From NCBI GenBank assembly GCA_910589595.1, contig CAJUTM010000017.1:3160-67159 (forward strand): a stretch of DNA of 64,000 nucleotides, read 5' to 3'. Positions 32,896 to 42,735 of this stretch are shown here, in pieces. The notes below the pieces were generated by a model. It saw only the letters and a list, made by a program, of their open reading frames with translations, made no database searches and had not been told where the DNA came from. Positions within the stretch are counted from its first letter, which is position 1, and every line of letters begins with the position of its first letter. A program made the translations under genes and the position numbers. The stretch comes from an uncultured Eubacterium sp. Its GTDB lineage: Bacteria; Bacillota; Clostridia; Lachnospirales; Lachnospiraceae.

Positions 32896-34149
32896 ATGGA
32901 AATTGAAAGAAACACTTATCTTCAACAACTTATCCTGAGAAAAGATAATGGTATGATAAAGGTGATTACAGGAATACGAAGATGTGGAAAATCATTTTTA
33001 CTGTTTAATATATTTAAAAAATACCTGATAAACAACGGTGTAGACGAAGACCACATCATTGAAATTGCTCTGGACGGTATTGAAAATGAAGAATTAAGAA
33101 ATCCCAAGACGTGCTATCAGTATATAAAAGCTGCTATGAAAGATAACGAACACTATTATCTTCTTTTAGATGAAATACAACTTATGCCCCGATTTGAAGA
33201 AGTACTAAACAGCCTGCTTCGCATAAGTAATATTGATATCTATGTGACCGGAAGCAATTCCCGATTTTTGTCCAGCGACATTGTAACAGAATTTCGGGGC
33301 AGAGGGGATGAAATTAGAATTTATCCTCTTTCCTTTTCGGAATTCTATTCCGTTTACAATGGAGAATATGAAGATGCGTGGAACGATTACATGATTTATG
33401 GAGGACTTCCACAGATTGCCGGATTTCAGACGGAGCGTCAGAAGACAGAATATTTAAAAAATATTTTCACAAATGTATACCTGAAAGATGTTGTTGAAAG
33501 AAACGGTATTCAAAGCGTAGATGAGCTGGGTACACTGGTTGATATTCTCGCTTCTGTCATTGGGGCCCAGACAAATCCAACTAAAATTTCCAATACCTTT
33601 GCAAGTGAACGACAGATAAGTTATACAAACAAAACAATATCCAAACATATCGACTATTTGGAGGAAGCATTCCTGATTTCGAAATCCAACCGCTATGATA
33701 TTAAAGGAAGAAAATATATTGGCGCTAATTTAAAGTACTATTTCACTGATATTGGTCTTAGAAATGCAAGATTGAACTTCCGACAGCAGGAACCGACCCA
33801 TATTATTGAAAATATCGTCTATAACGAATTACTCATTCGCGGATATAATGTTGATACAGGCCTGATAGACGTATATGGAAAAAATCAAAAGGGAAAACGT
33901 GTCCACAAGCAGCTGGAGGTTGACTTTGTCGTTAATCAGGGAAGCCAGAGATATTATGTTCAGGTAGCTTATGATATGACATCACCCGAAAAGCAGGCGC
34001 AGGAATTTCGTTCCTTACGCAATATTCCCGATTCTTTTAAGAAAATAGTGATTGTAAGCGGGACGGCAAAACCATGGAGAAATGAAGAGGGCTTTGTCAT
34101 CATGGGAATGAGGTATTTTCTTCTGAAATCGGATAGTTTAGCGTTTTAA
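32896..34149 (+). CDS. AAA ATPase with DUF4143 domain
   Basis: This 417-aa protein has an AAA_14 ATPase core with Walker A GIRRCGKS at 26-33, Walker B YYLLLDEIQ and sensor YVTGSNSRFLSS. The C-terminal DUF4143 domain (about 200-370) shows a nuclease-like stretch LEVDFVVNQGSQRYYVQVAY, similar to the PD-(D/E)xK fold. Proteins of this family are common, often horizontally spread, and of unknown function. It is monocistronic and followed by no clear terminator. Confidence 0.85.
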   Translation: MEIERNTYLQQLILRKDNGMIKVITGIRRCGKSFLLFNIFKKYLINNGVDEDHIIEIALDGIENEELRNPKTCYQYIKAAMKDNEHYYLLLDEIQLMPRFEEVLNSLLRISNIDIYVTGSNSRFLSSDIVTEFRGRGDEIRIYPLSFSEFYSVYNGEYEDAWNDYMIYGGLPQIAGFQTERQKTEYLKNIFTNVYLKDVVERNGIQSVDELGTLVDILASVIGAQTNPTKISNTFASERQISYTNKTISKHIDYLEEAFLISKSNRYDIKGRKYIGANLKYYFTDIGLRNARLNFRQQEPTHIIENIVYNELLIRGYNVDTGLIDVYGKNQKGKRVHKQLEVDFVVNQGSQRYYVQVAYDMTSPEKQAQEFRSLRNIPDSFKKIVIVSGTAKPWRNEEGFVIMGMRYFLLKSDSLAF

Positions 34150-34234
34150 TATACCAAAAAACATAAAAATAGTCCACAATCCCCCTCCCTGAAAGCATTC
34201 TTACAAAACATCTGATTCTTTTACGAAAAAAAGC

Positions 34235-34403
34235 TTGCAAAATATACAGAATCCCTTATTATGAAAGTATATACTTAGTTCTATTGTGCGCACGGCACAG
34301 AGAACTGTTTCAGTGAAATCTCCCGCATCCGTATTCACGGGAATAAAAACCTTTATCTGCTACACCGCATGCGGGAATTAAATTTTTTAAAAGGAGATGA
34401 CCA
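34235..34403 (+). promoter_or_regulatory. Promoter and structured leader of the chemoreceptor gene
   Basis: TTGCAA (34235-34240), 16 bp and TATTAT (34257-34262) form a weak promoter. The leader then has AGTTCT/AGAACT arms (34277-34282, 34301-34306). A CCCGCAT at 34322-34328 can pair either with CGGG at 34338-34341 or with ATGCGGG at 34369-34375, two exclusive folds. The second fold ends about 30 nt before the start codon. No known riboswitch consensus is recognised. Confidence 0.4.
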
Positions 34404-35759
34404 ATGGCAATTAAAACGGGTAAATCAGCGCTTGTAAAGGCAGTTTCGGAATTAAAGGAAGCGGATTATACAAAAGATGCTGATTTGAATGACATTTACC
34501 AACGATTACAAGATGGAAGAAAGCAATTTGGGGAGATATTTGACAAAAATATAAAAGCAGTCATGCAGATAAGTTCTCTGGATTTGACTATGCAGTATCA
34601 GACGGAGAAAATCGTTGAAATCTCCCGCAACGTAGCAAATGCCACCGAGACCATTTTCGGCGCCTCATCCGTTTCCGGACAGGAAAATAACCAACACGAG
34701 GAACTGACCAATACGATTGTTGAAGTATCTACGGATACCAATGATGTATTTGAAAAAATTCAGACGGGACAAAACGAATTGACGACAATTCGGGAACTTT
34801 CCGGACAAACCATTGATGTATCTTTAGGTCTGCAAAAAGATATGGATAAACTGCTCCAAATACTTGACTACATAAGCAATGTCATTGATGAGATTAACGA
34901 CATTTCCCTGCAGACAAATCTTCTGGCTTTGAACGCTTCTATTGAGGCAGCAAGAGCTGGAAAAGCCGGTGAGGGTTTTGCAGTTGTAGCAGAAGAAATC
35001 CGCATGTTAGCCGGACAGACCCAGAAACTGACAAGCGACATGGAAGAATTTGTGGGAACTATTAAAGAAGCCTCTGAAAAAAGTGTCCATAGCGCTTCCG
35101 AAACCGTTGATTCCTTAGAATCAATGTCTGGAAAAATAAACCATGTCTGGGACATCAATCAGGAGAGCCAGCAACGTGTTTCTAAAATAAACGATTCCAT
35201 TCGTTCCATTGCTTCCGTAAGTGAGGATATCAGTCATTCCATGAAAGAAATGGAAAACCAGTTGCGAAACAGCACCAATTTTATGAATCAGGTAAGTTTT
35301 GATTTGAAAAAGGCAATTGAGCCGGTTGTTGACATTGAGAAAACATTAGATGATACCGTTAAGCAGATGGGTAATATGTCGGAAGACGCTTTTTATCACA
35401 TGGAAAACTCCGCATTTGCCAAGTATGTCCATGATGCGGTTTCCGCTCACAAAACATGGCTCAGCAATCTGAAGAAAATGGTAGAAACACAAACCGTCAC
35501 ACCTCTTCAGCTCGATTCATCCAAGTGCGGTTTTGGTCACTTTTACTATTCCATGAAACCGAGAATCCCTACCATTATGCCAATCTGGGATGCACTTGAA
35601 ATGAAACATAAAAAGTTCCACAAATATGGCGCTTCGGTTATTGAAGCCCTTAACAACGGGGCATTTTCAGAAGCCGAACAGCTCTATCGGGAAGTCGCCG
35701 AGTACTCAAAAGGACTGATTGCCGATTTGGAAAAGATACAAAAAGCGGCGAAAAAATAA
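34404..35759 (+). CDS. Cytosolic methyl-accepting chemotaxis protein with CZB zinc-sensing domain
   Basis: This 451-aa protein has no transmembrane segment. The signalling tip with DISLQTNLLALNASIEAARA and GEGFAVVAEEIRMLAGQT is complete. A C-terminal chemoreceptor zinc-binding domain follows (about 325-451), with the motif LDSSKCGFGHFYYS and conserved His residues in AHKTW and HKKFHKYG. CZB domains bind zinc with high affinity and tie chemotaxis to oxidant or metal levels. AAAGGAG precedes the start. Confidence 0.9.
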   Translation: MAIKTGKSALVKAVSELKEADYTKDADLNDIYQRLQDGRKQFGEIFDKNIKAVMQISSLDLTMQYQTEKIVEISRNVANATETIFGASSVSGQENNQHEELTNTIVEVSTDTNDVFEKIQTGQNELTTIRELSGQTIDVSLGLQKDMDKLLQILDYISNVIDEINDISLQTNLLALNASIEAARAGKAGEGFAVVAEEIRMLAGQTQKLTSDMEEFVGTIKEASEKSVHSASETVDSLESMSGKINHVWDINQESQQRVSKINDSIRSIASVSEDISHSMKEMENQLRNSTNFMNQVSFDLKKAIEPVVDIEKTLDDTVKQMGNMSEDAFYHMENSAFAKYVHDAVSAHKTWLSNLKKMVETQTVTPLQLDSSKCGFGHFYYSMKPRIPTIMPIWDALEMKHKKFHKYGASVIEALNNGAFSEAEQLYREVAEYSKGLIADLEKIQKAAKK

Positions 35760-35768
35760 AAGAAACGA

Positions 35769-35804
35769 AGCCGGTCACACTCTCATTATTTCGTGTGACC
35801 GGCT
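35769..35804. terminator. Bidirectional terminator between chemoreceptor and anti-sigma gene
   Basis: Perfect 12-bp arms (35769-35780 and 35793-35804) with a 12-nt loop separate the two convergent genes. The T-run is poor, so efficiency may be modest. Confidence 0.7.
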
Positions 35805-35818
35805 CTCTGATTCAAACG

Positions 35819-36856
35819 TCAGGCCAAAACGACCGTAAACTCTTCCCCTATCTTTTTATATTTATGCTTTTCATAATTCATCCAATGCGGCGCCAGCCTC
35901 AGTTTTTTGACTTTTTTATCAAAGCCGCCGGTAAAACTCATAATTACTTCAAATTTATTCTCTTCTCTCATTTTCCGCACAATACAGTCATCATTCAAAA
36001 CCCGCTCGCCAAGGTTATCCGTTCCCTGCAGAAAAAGATTGATTTCCGTGCTGCTTCTCTCTTTCTTCGGCTCGTATGTCATATAAACTTTACAATCGGT
36101 AGACGTACACACGACTTTGTGAAGCGTCAACATATCTCCAGTAGAAAGTTTCATCGTCGTAGTTGTCAAATCCTTTTTCGTATGGCTATTTGCCTTATCC
36201 ACATTCACGACCGTCTTAAAATCCCACGAATCGGATATCGCCGGCGTCGTGCAAATATCCGATACCTGTATTTGCAACTCAACATTTCCTTTTACGTCCA
36301 TGCCCGTATTCAGAGCCACCTCGCCCACGCTTATCTGTGTATGGTCGTCCGCCGTCCAGCTCGTATAACTCGGGGTATCCACAATTTCTTCGCCGTTTAT
36401 ATAAATATGGCTGACGATATTGGCGTATGTCAGCGGAAGTCCCCAACGCTCATCGGAGTGAACTTTAATACAAAAGGCCACCTTATTGGCGTCTACTAAA
36501 ACTTCTCCCAGCGTAACGGCCAGACCATTTTTATAAATCGTCTCCCCTACCTTGCTTACTTCCTCTTCGGCCTGCTTCTTCCTGTCCTTGTCACCGTACA
36601 CATAACTTTCGGTAATCGGGCCAAACAACCGCTCCATCGTAGCTTTCACATTATCTTTAAAAATAGTTCCTCCCAGTACGAGAAACAGAAACACAAAACC
36701 TGCTGCAACCGCAATCCCCTTTGACTTATGCAGGAACCTGCTCTTTTTTTCAGACATTGTAATTCGGGACAAAATGGATTCGTTCAACTCCGGTGTCGGA
36801 TTCTCTTTTGCGCGCAAAGCGTCTCTCAGCAATTCATCCATTGGCTGCTTGTTCAT
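35819..36856 (-). CDS. DUF4179-type anti-sigma factor
   Basis: This 345-aa protein has a cytoplasmic N-terminus (about 1-45), one transmembrane helix (about 47-64) and a large extracellular domain. The order matches DUF4179/DUF5643 anti-sigma proteins that hold ECF sigma factors at the membrane until an envelope signal arrives. It overlaps the sigma gene by 23 nt. The signal is unknown. Confidence 0.8.
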   Translation of the reverse strand: MNKQPMDELLRDALRAKENPTPELNESILSRITMSEKKSRFLHKSKGIAVAAGFVFLFLVLGGTIFKDNVKATMERLFGPITESYVYGDKDRKKQAEEEVSKVGETIYKNGLAVTLGEVLVDANKVAFCIKVHSDERWGLPLTYANIVSHIYINGEEIVDTPSYTSWTADDHTQISVGEVALNTGMDVKGNVELQIQVSDICTTPAISDSWDFKTVVNVDKANSHTKKDLTTTTMKLSTGDMLTLHKVVCTSTDCKVYMTYEPKKERSSTEINLFLQGTDNLGERVLNDDCIVRKMREENKFEVIMSFTGGFDKKVKKLRLAPHWMNYEKHKYKKIGEEFTVVLA

Positions 36857-37376
36857 CCATATACACCTCCATTCTTTTCCTCACTTGGTTTCTCCCTTTA
36901 TTGAGCCGGCTTTTTACCGTTCCCACTGGAATATTCAGCGTTTTGGCAATCTCCTGTACCGATAATTCCGCTGTATAAAACAAATACATCACCATACGGA
37001 TTTTTTCCGGCAGTTCTTCCACAACCCGCCTGACCCGCTCCTGCTGCTCTTTGCGCAGCGCCTCCTGTTCCGGCAGATTCTCATATACGGCTATCTTCTC
37101 TCTGCCCTTTTCTTCTCTGTATTCTTCCATCGGAATAATTTTATTCCTTACCGCCTGCTTTCTTTTTTGATTCTGCCAGAGTTTAATTGCAATTCCCAAA
37201 ATATAACTTTTCGGATTACCATCCATTGATATTTTATGAGATAACTCCCACGCCTTAAGAAAGGTATCCTGATAAAGGTCGTCCGCTAACTCTCTGCTCC
37301 CTGTCAAATGGAGGCAAAAGCTATAAACTTCTTTTCCGCTCTCTGAAATTATCTCACAAAATCTCCCCTTGTCCAT
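36834..37376 (-). CDS. ECF RNA polymerase sigma factor
   Basis: This 180-aa protein has region 2 (about 12-75, with ELADDLYQDTFLKAWELSHK) and region 4 (about 115-170, with LSVQEIAKTLNIPVGTVKSR). The start at 37376 (MDKGRFCEI) is behind GGGGGG at 8 nt. An ATG at 37400 is possible but has a weaker site. It pairs with the overlapping anti-sigma gene. No sequence-specific target promoter is visible in the window. Confidence 0.9.
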   Translation of the reverse strand: MDKGRFCEIISESGKEVYSFCLHLTGSRELADDLYQDTFLKAWELSHKISMDGNPKSYILGIAIKLWQNQKRKQAVRNKIIPMEEYREEKGREKIAVYENLPEQEALRKEQQERVRRVVEELPEKIRMVMYLFYTAELSVQEIAKTLNIPVGTVKSRLNKGRNQVRKRMEVYMDEQAANG

Positions 37377-37503
37377 AGCTTTCACCCCCCTTTTCTGCAT
37401 GGTATACCTTTCTTTACTTATATATTGTAACGAAATAAAAAAAGGTTCAAAAAAGATGAAAATCCTGCCACACAAAATGTGCAATGACAAGATTTTCACA
37501 AAA

Positions 37504-37527
37504 TGCCCGTTTCAATGCAAACGGGCA
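37504..37527 (-). terminator. purA terminator
   Basis: On the minus strand TGCCCGTTT/AAACGGGCA, perfect 9-bp arms with a 6-nt loop, is followed by TTTT just after the purA stop. Confidence 0.85.
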
Positions 37528-37533
37528 AAAGTT

Positions 37534-38808
37534 TTAGCGATAAATAATTTCGTGGCGGCCCGGCCCGTTTGATACCATTTTTATCGGCACACCGAGCTCT
37601 TTTTCAATAAATTCAATATATTTCCGGCAATTCTCCGGCAATTTTTCATATTCCGTAATTCCCCGAATATCCGACTTCCAGCCCGGCAGCACCTCATAAA
37701 CCGGCTTCGCTTTCTTGAGCATATTCGTTGTAGGAAAGTCTTTCGTAACTTTGCCATCAATCTCATATCCGACGCATACCGGCAGTTCATCCAGATAACC
37801 GAGTACATCAAGAACCGTAAGTGCCACCTCCGTAGCTCCCTGCACGCGGCATCCATAACGGCTGGCTACGACATCAAACCATCCCATCCGCCGCGGACGG
37901 CCTGTCGTGGCTCCGTACTCACCGCCGTCACCGCCTCTCCGGCGCAATTCATCCGCCTCTTCTCCAAAAATTTCACTGACAAATTCTCCTGCGCCTACCG
38001 CACTGGAATAAGCTTTTACGACCGTTACAATTCTCTTTATCTCATAAGGTGGCACCCCGGCGCCGATAGCTCCGTAACCAGCCAGCGTAGAAGACGAAGT
38101 AACCATCGGATAAATACCGTGGTCAGGGTCTTTTAACGAACCAAGCTGCCCCTCTAACAATATTCTTTTACCATCCTGTAGGGACTGATACAAAAAGGCG
38201 GACACGTCGCACACATATGGCTCAACCATTGTCTTGTACTCCGCCAGCACTTCCATCAAATCGTCTACCTGTAAAGACGGCTTGTGATACAAATGCTCGA
38301 ACAGCACATTTTTCTTTTCACAGATACCTTTCACCTTCTCACGAAGGGAAGCCTCGTCAAAAAGCTCTGACACCTGAATACCTGTCTTGGCATATTTATC
38401 AGAATAGAATGGCGCAATACCGGATTTGGTAGAGCCAAAGGATTTTCCTCCCAAACGTTCTTCCTCGTACTCATCCTGCAAAATATGATATGGCATAACA
38501 ATCTGGGCCCTGTCAGAAACTTTAATCTTCGGCATCGGTACGCCCTGCTCCACAATGTCCTTAATTTCCTTAAAAAGGTCCGGAATATTGAGCGCTACAC
38601 CATTCCCGATAATACTCGTTGTATGATGATAGAATACCCCCGAAGGCAAAATGTGAAGAGCAAATTTACCGTAATCATTTACAATCGTATGTCCCGCATT
38701 ACTTCCGCCCTGAAAGCGTAAAATAATATCGGATTCCTCTCCGAGCATATCGGTAATTTTCCCTTTTCCCTCATCTCCCCAGTTCGCTCCAACAACCGCT
38801 GTTACCAT
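37534..38808 (-). CDS. purA: Adenylosuccinate synthetase
   Basis: This 424-aa protein carries the GTP-binding GDEGKGK near residue 11 and GGSNAGHT, plus GSTKSGIAPFYSDKY and DVVASRYGCRVQGATEVALT of the family. It converts IMP, aspartate and GTP to adenylosuccinate, the first step from IMP to AMP. The start at 38808 is 7 nt behind AGGAGG; an ATG at 38814 is too close. It is monocistronic with its own promoter and terminator. Confidence 0.96.
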   Translation of the reverse strand: MVTAVVGANWGDEGKGKITDMLGEESDIILRFQGGSNAGHTIVNDYGKFALHILPSGVFYHHTTSIIGNGVALNIPDLFKEIKDIVEQGVPMPKIKVSDRAQIVMPYHILQDEYEEERLGGKSFGSTKSGIAPFYSDKYAKTGIQVSELFDEASLREKVKGICEKKNVLFEHLYHKPSLQVDDLMEVLAEYKTMVEPYVCDVSAFLYQSLQDGKRILLEGQLGSLKDPDHGIYPMVTSSSTLAGYGAIGAGVPPYEIKRIVTVVKAYSSAVGAGEFVSEIFGEEADELRRRGGDGGEYGATTGRPRRMGWFDVVASRYGCRVQGATEVALTVLDVLGYLDELPVCVGYEIDGKVTKDFPTTNMLKKAKPVYEVLPGWKSDIRGITEYEKLPENCRKYIEFIEKELGVPIKMVSNGPGRHEIIYR

Positions 38809-38876
38809 AGCCATTCCTCCTATCCATCTCGTGAACAATGATTTCCGTGCGCCAATCGCAATCGCACACGCACATT

Positions 38877-38905
38877 ATTATACATGAAAACGGCGATTTC
38901 GGCAA
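38877..38905 (-). promoter_or_regulatory. purA promoter
   Basis: On the minus strand TTGCCG (38900-38905), 17 bp and a perfect TATAAT (38877-38882) lie about 70 bp upstream of the purA start. Confidence 0.7.
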
Positions 38906-38912
38906 CAAAAAT

Positions 38913-39878
38913 TTACTCCTGCGGCAACTGCTCTATCTCGGACAAGCGGGCCTGCGGCCAGTCCGTAGACGTGTGAATATTCAAAATGCTCTGCGTCTCA
39001 TGGAGCGCATTATAATACCACATGGCGGCTTCGGCATAATCGCCCCGCTCATAGAAATATTCTCCCAATTCATAGCACATCTCCGAGGAGCCCTCGGTCA
39101 GAAGGTCTTTCAGGCTCATCTTTAACATCGTATGGCTGTCGCCCCGCATACGCGCGCTGCGGCAGACGATACAGGCGGCCTCTTTCACCTCGTCCAGACT
39201 GCGCTCCGAATCGACGGCGCTCTCCGCAAAAAAGCTCTCTGCCTCTGCCAAATCATCGACATCACCAGAAATATAAAGTTCCATCGCATACATATGATGA
39301 AGCCGTTTGGAGAGACGGACGCCCTGCGCTATTTTCGCCTGAAAAACATGGAAATCCCGTTTCGCATGATTCTCATGCGGCATATGGGTAATCACGATAT
39401 CCGAATCAAAGACTACAGGGTCGAGGCGTACCTGCTCGTGCACCGGCTCAATCCACGTAAAACTCCGCAGGCGCCGGAACAGTTTCGGCCGGTATTCCTC
39501 ATCAAAATTGTAGGCGGTGCCGTGGGCAAGCTGGTTGCCATATTTCATTTGCACAATCTCAATCTCCGGCAGCAGCACCTCTTTTAAATCGGCGAAGAGC
39601 CGGTAGTTTTCTTCGTCGAGAACCTCGTCGGCGTCGGCCGAATAAATATACTCTTTCGTCGCCTTGGAAAAGGCAAAATTTCTTGCCGCCGCAAAATCAT
39701 CAATCCACTCAAAATCATATATATTATCCGTATATTTTCCGGCAATTTCCTTTGTTTTATCGGTGGAACCGGTATCGACAATAATTATCTCGTCCATCAG
39801 GCCGGCGATACTGTCCAGACATCTTGCCAGCACCTTTTCTTCATTTTTTACAATCATGCATAAACTGATTTCTACCAT
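38913..39878 (-). CDS. Family 2 glycosyltransferase with TPR-like C-terminus
   Basis: This 321-aa protein has a GT-A fold: SLCMIVKNEEKVLARCLDSI, IIIVDTGSTDKTKEIA and the metal-binding SADADEVLDEE. The C-terminal part (about 195-315) is helical with TPR-like repeats (EMCYELGEYFYERGDYAEAA). It resembles SunS-like and teichoic or lipopolysaccharide GT2 enzymes. Donor and acceptor are not predictable. It follows recJ by 12 bp and is likely cotranscribed. Confidence 0.88.
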   Translation of the reverse strand: MVEISLCMIVKNEEKVLARCLDSIAGLMDEIIIVDTGSTDKTKEIAGKYTDNIYDFEWIDDFAAARNFAFSKATKEYIYSADADEVLDEENYRLFADLKEVLLPEIEIVQMKYGNQLAHGTAYNFDEEYRPKLFRRLRSFTWIEPVHEQVRLDPVVFDSDIVITHMPHENHAKRDFHVFQAKIAQGVRLSKRLHHMYAMELYISGDVDDLAEAESFFAESAVDSERSLDEVKEAACIVCRSARMRGDSHTMLKMSLKDLLTEGSSEMCYELGEYFYERGDYAEAAMWYYNALHETQSILNIHTSTDWPQARLSEIEQLPQE

Positions 39879-39890
39879 TCTCTGCTCCTC

Positions 39891-41633
39891 CTATTCAATG
39901 CGGCAATAGCCGCTCACTTGTATCTGTACCGTACGGCTGCCGCGAAATTCATTGACAATCGGAAAATAAGTAAACGCCACATCAATATCATTTTCTTTGC
40001 CCTCGTACATGCGCTTCAATTCCCGCCCGCCAAAATTTTCCACAAGAAATTGTTCAAACTCCTCTTTCCCGCGGAAGAGCATGGCCTCGCAACGATTCCC
40101 AAGACGGTTCTGCACATACATTTTCAGCACGTTGCCATCCTTGCCAAGCTGCTGCGCCCGCAAAATCGAAAAATGCTGTTCCGCAAATACCGGCTTCGGA
40201 TTCCCCACGCCAAAAGGCTCCATTCTCCCGAACTCTTCTACGAGCCGTTCAGTCGCAAAGCCAACCGGCATTGGCGCGTCAATTCTGACTACCGGACAAA
40301 AATCTTCCGGCAACAGAACGGACTGTTCATTCAAACGCCTCGTCAACTCCGGCAGATTCGCCTCCGGCAGCGTCATCCCCGCAGCCATTTTGTGTCCGCC
40401 AAAACGGCTCATTAAATCCTTGCACGAAAGCAGTTCGTGAAACATATGATACGCCTCTATCGAGCGGCCGGAGCCTTTTACGTTACTGTCCGATATGCGC
40501 GTGAATACAATTACCGGATGGCCTGTATTCTCCTTTATCCTCCCCGCCACAATACCCGCCAGACTCTCGTGAACATCAGGAAGCAGAAGTACGAGCACAT
40601 CACTCAGCGGTTTGCCCTCCAACATCGCGGAAGCCTGTTTTACCCCCTCTTCCGTCATCTCTTTTCTCGTCTCATTAATCTCTTTTAATTTCTGCGCTTT
40701 TTTAAGCGCCTCCCCGTATTCTGTTTCCATCAGCAAATCAAACGACGCCGACACCGTTGAAATACGCCCCGCCGCATTGAAACAGGGACCAATGACGAAG
40801 CCAATATGTCCGGCATTAAGACGTTTTCCGGCCATTCCCTGAACTTCCAGCAGGGCCCGCAGGCCGACATGGGAAGTCTTCTCCAACTGCTGCAAACCAT
40901 ATTTCACGAGAATGCGGTTCTCATCCCGCAGCTCCATCACATCGGCCACCGTGGCAATCGCCGTGTATTCCAGCAACTTCCATTTTTCCTCTGCGGCCAC
41001 ACCACAGGCATCGTACAGCGCACAAATCAGCTTGAATGCCACGCCAGCGCCGCAAAGTCCGCAAAACGGATAAGTCTCTCCGTCCTGTTTCGGGTCGACA
41101 ACCACATCGGCCGGCGGCAGTTCCTCCTGAACTTCGTGGTGGTCGGTAACAATTACCGTCATCCCCTGCTCTTTCGCATATGCCACCTCTTCGTTTGCCG
41201 CTATACCATTGTCGCACGTCACGAGTACAGTCACTCCCGCCGCTTTTGCCTCATTTACAATACGCCGGTTTAGTCCGTATCCCTCGATTATGCGGTCGGG
41301 TGTATAAATATTTGCCGTGAGCCCAATCTGCCGAAATCCAAGCCACAAAATATAAGCGGAAAAAATGCCGTCGCAGTCAAAATCAGAAGCAATACCGGCT
41401 TTCTCCCCCCGCGCCTCTGCCTGCCGCAGCAGTTCCACCGCTTTCAAAACTCCCTTCATCTGTCGGGGGTCGTGCAAATCTTCTAAGCCGCCGTACAGAT
41501 AACGCCGCATTTCTTCCTCTGTCTCTAAACCACGGTTTACCATACAGCGCACCAGCAGGGGCGGCACGGAAAGTTTGGCGGCCAGACCGTCAAAATCCGC
41601 CTTTTTTGTCTCCAGTATCCATCGTTCACGCAT
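39891..41633 (-). CDS. recJ: Single-strand-specific exonuclease RecJ
   Basis: This 580-aa protein has the DHH phosphoesterase motifs DFDCDG (84-89), TCDNGIAANEE and VTDHHEVQ, with the DHHA1 region (GHIGFVIGPCFNAAGRIS and SGRSIEAYHMFHEL) and C-terminal OB domain. It degrades single-stranded DNA 5' to 3' in recombination and mismatch repair. Length and motif order are normal for bacterial RecJ. Confidence 0.95.
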   Translation of the reverse strand: MRERWILETKKADFDGLAAKLSVPPLLVRCMVNRGLETEEEMRRYLYGGLEDLHDPRQMKGVLKAVELLRQAEARGEKAGIASDFDCDGIFSAYILWLGFRQIGLTANIYTPDRIIEGYGLNRRIVNEAKAAGVTVLVTCDNGIAANEEVAYAKEQGMTVIVTDHHEVQEELPPADVVVDPKQDGETYPFCGLCGAGVAFKLICALYDACGVAAEEKWKLLEYTAIATVADVMELRDENRILVKYGLQQLEKTSHVGLRALLEVQGMAGKRLNAGHIGFVIGPCFNAAGRISTVSASFDLLMETEYGEALKKAQKLKEINETRKEMTEEGVKQASAMLEGKPLSDVLVLLLPDVHESLAGIVAGRIKENTGHPVIVFTRISDSNVKGSGRSIEAYHMFHELLSCKDLMSRFGGHKMAAGMTLPEANLPELTRRLNEQSVLLPEDFCPVVRIDAPMPVGFATERLVEEFGRMEPFGVGNPKPVFAEQHFSILRAQQLGKDGNVLKMYVQNRLGNRCEAMLFRGKEEFEQFLVENFGGRELKRMYEGKENDIDVAFTYFPIVNEFRGSRTVQIQVSGYCRIE

Positions 41634-41710
41634 ATGTACGTTTCTCCTTCTTCTTGTTCTCTACCTCTGAGTATAGTCTATTTTTCTTATTTATACCACT
41701 CCTTTTTCCC

Positions 41711-41739
41711 TTGATTTTCTATGCCAATGCCGATACAAT
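41711..41739 (+). promoter_or_regulatory. prmA promoter
   Basis: TTGATT (41711-41716), 17 bp and TACAAT (41734-41739) lie about 35 bp upstream of the prmA start, divergent from recJ. Confidence 0.65.
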
Positions 41740-41774
41740 AGAAAACATAACATACGACAGAAAGGGGATTCGCC

Positions 41775-42731
41775 ATGAAGTGGATTCGTTTTACATTGGA
41801 CACCCATACGGAAGCAGTTGATATCCTCAGCTATAAATTAAATGAAATAGGGGTAGAGGGCATTGAGATTGAGGACAAAGTGCCCCTTTCCGACGCCGAT
41901 AAGGAAAAGATGTTTGTCGACATTCTTCCCGACGCGAAAGATAATGACGGCACGGCTAAAGTCCACTTCTACATGGAGCCGGAAGACTGCGTGCCGGAGA
42001 CAGTTATGCTTCAGGTTCAGGATATCTTTGAAGAGATAAAAGAATACTGCGAAATCGGCAAAGGAACTGTCAGCCTGTCCGAGACGGAAGATAAAGACTG
42101 GATAAATAACTGGAAAGCTTACTTTAAGCCGTTTCGCGCCTCAAAAGATATTGTCATCAAACCGACTTGGGAGGACTATGAGAAAGAAAAAGAGACGGAT
42201 ATTCTCATAGAAATCGACCCCGGAATTGCTTTTGGCACCGGCTCCCACGAGACTACCCGACTTTGTATTCAGGCTCTTGATACTTATGTCAAAGACGGCG
42301 ACTCCATCCTTGACGTCGGCTGTGGAAGCGGTATTTTGTCCATCGCGGGAATTAAGCTCGGAGCCGGACATGCTACTGCTATTGATATCGACGAAGTGGC
42401 CGTCAAAGTTGCGGCAGAAAATTTTGCTGTCAACAAAATTTCCCCAAGCCAATATTCCCTTTATGACGGAAATCTAATATCCAATGCCTTTCTCAAAGTA
42501 AGAGCCGGAACAAACCATGATATCGTCGTAGCCAATATACTCGCCGACGTTATCATTCCCCTGACCGCCGTTATCGGCCAGCATTTGAAAAAGGGTGGAA
42601 TCTATATTACTTCCGGTATATTAAACACAAAAGAAGAGGAAGTGAGGGAAGCGCTCACAGAAAACAACTTTGAAATACTTTCGGTAGAACATATGAAAGA
42701 ATGGTGCTGTTTCATTACGACTTACAGATAA
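41775..42731 (+). CDS. prmA: Ribosomal protein L11 methyltransferase
   Basis: This 318-aa protein has an N-terminal substrate-recognition part (about 1-130) and a SAM-binding domain with DVGCGSGILSIAGIKLGA and DIVVANILADVIIPL, plus GTGSHETT. It trimethylates ribosomal protein L11. AAAGGGG precedes the start. In many Firmicutes prmA is followed by rsmE, which is absent here. Confidence 0.95.
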   Translation: MKWIRFTLDTHTEAVDILSYKLNEIGVEGIEIEDKVPLSDADKEKMFVDILPDAKDNDGTAKVHFYMEPEDCVPETVMLQVQDIFEEIKEYCEIGKGTVSLSETEDKDWINNWKAYFKPFRASKDIVIKPTWEDYEKEKETDILIEIDPGIAFGTGSHETTRLCIQALDTYVKDGDSILDVGCGSGILSIAGIKLGAGHATAIDIDEVAVKVAAENFAVNKISPSQYSLYDGNLISNAFLKVRAGTNHDIVVANILADVIIPLTAVIGQHLKKGGIYITSGILNTKEEEVREALTENNFEILSVEHMKEWCCFITTYR

Positions 42732-42735
42732 AATC

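Noticed and set aside
34261..34403. Cyclic di-GMP riboswitch ahead of the chemoreceptor
   Set aside because: Such switches often control motility genes, but the conserved core of the GEMM motif is not present. I kept it only as an unassigned structured leader.
35795..36499. 234-codon plus-strand frame
   Set aside because: It is the antisense of the anti-sigma factor gene, which has a clear transmembrane plan and overlaps its sigma gene.
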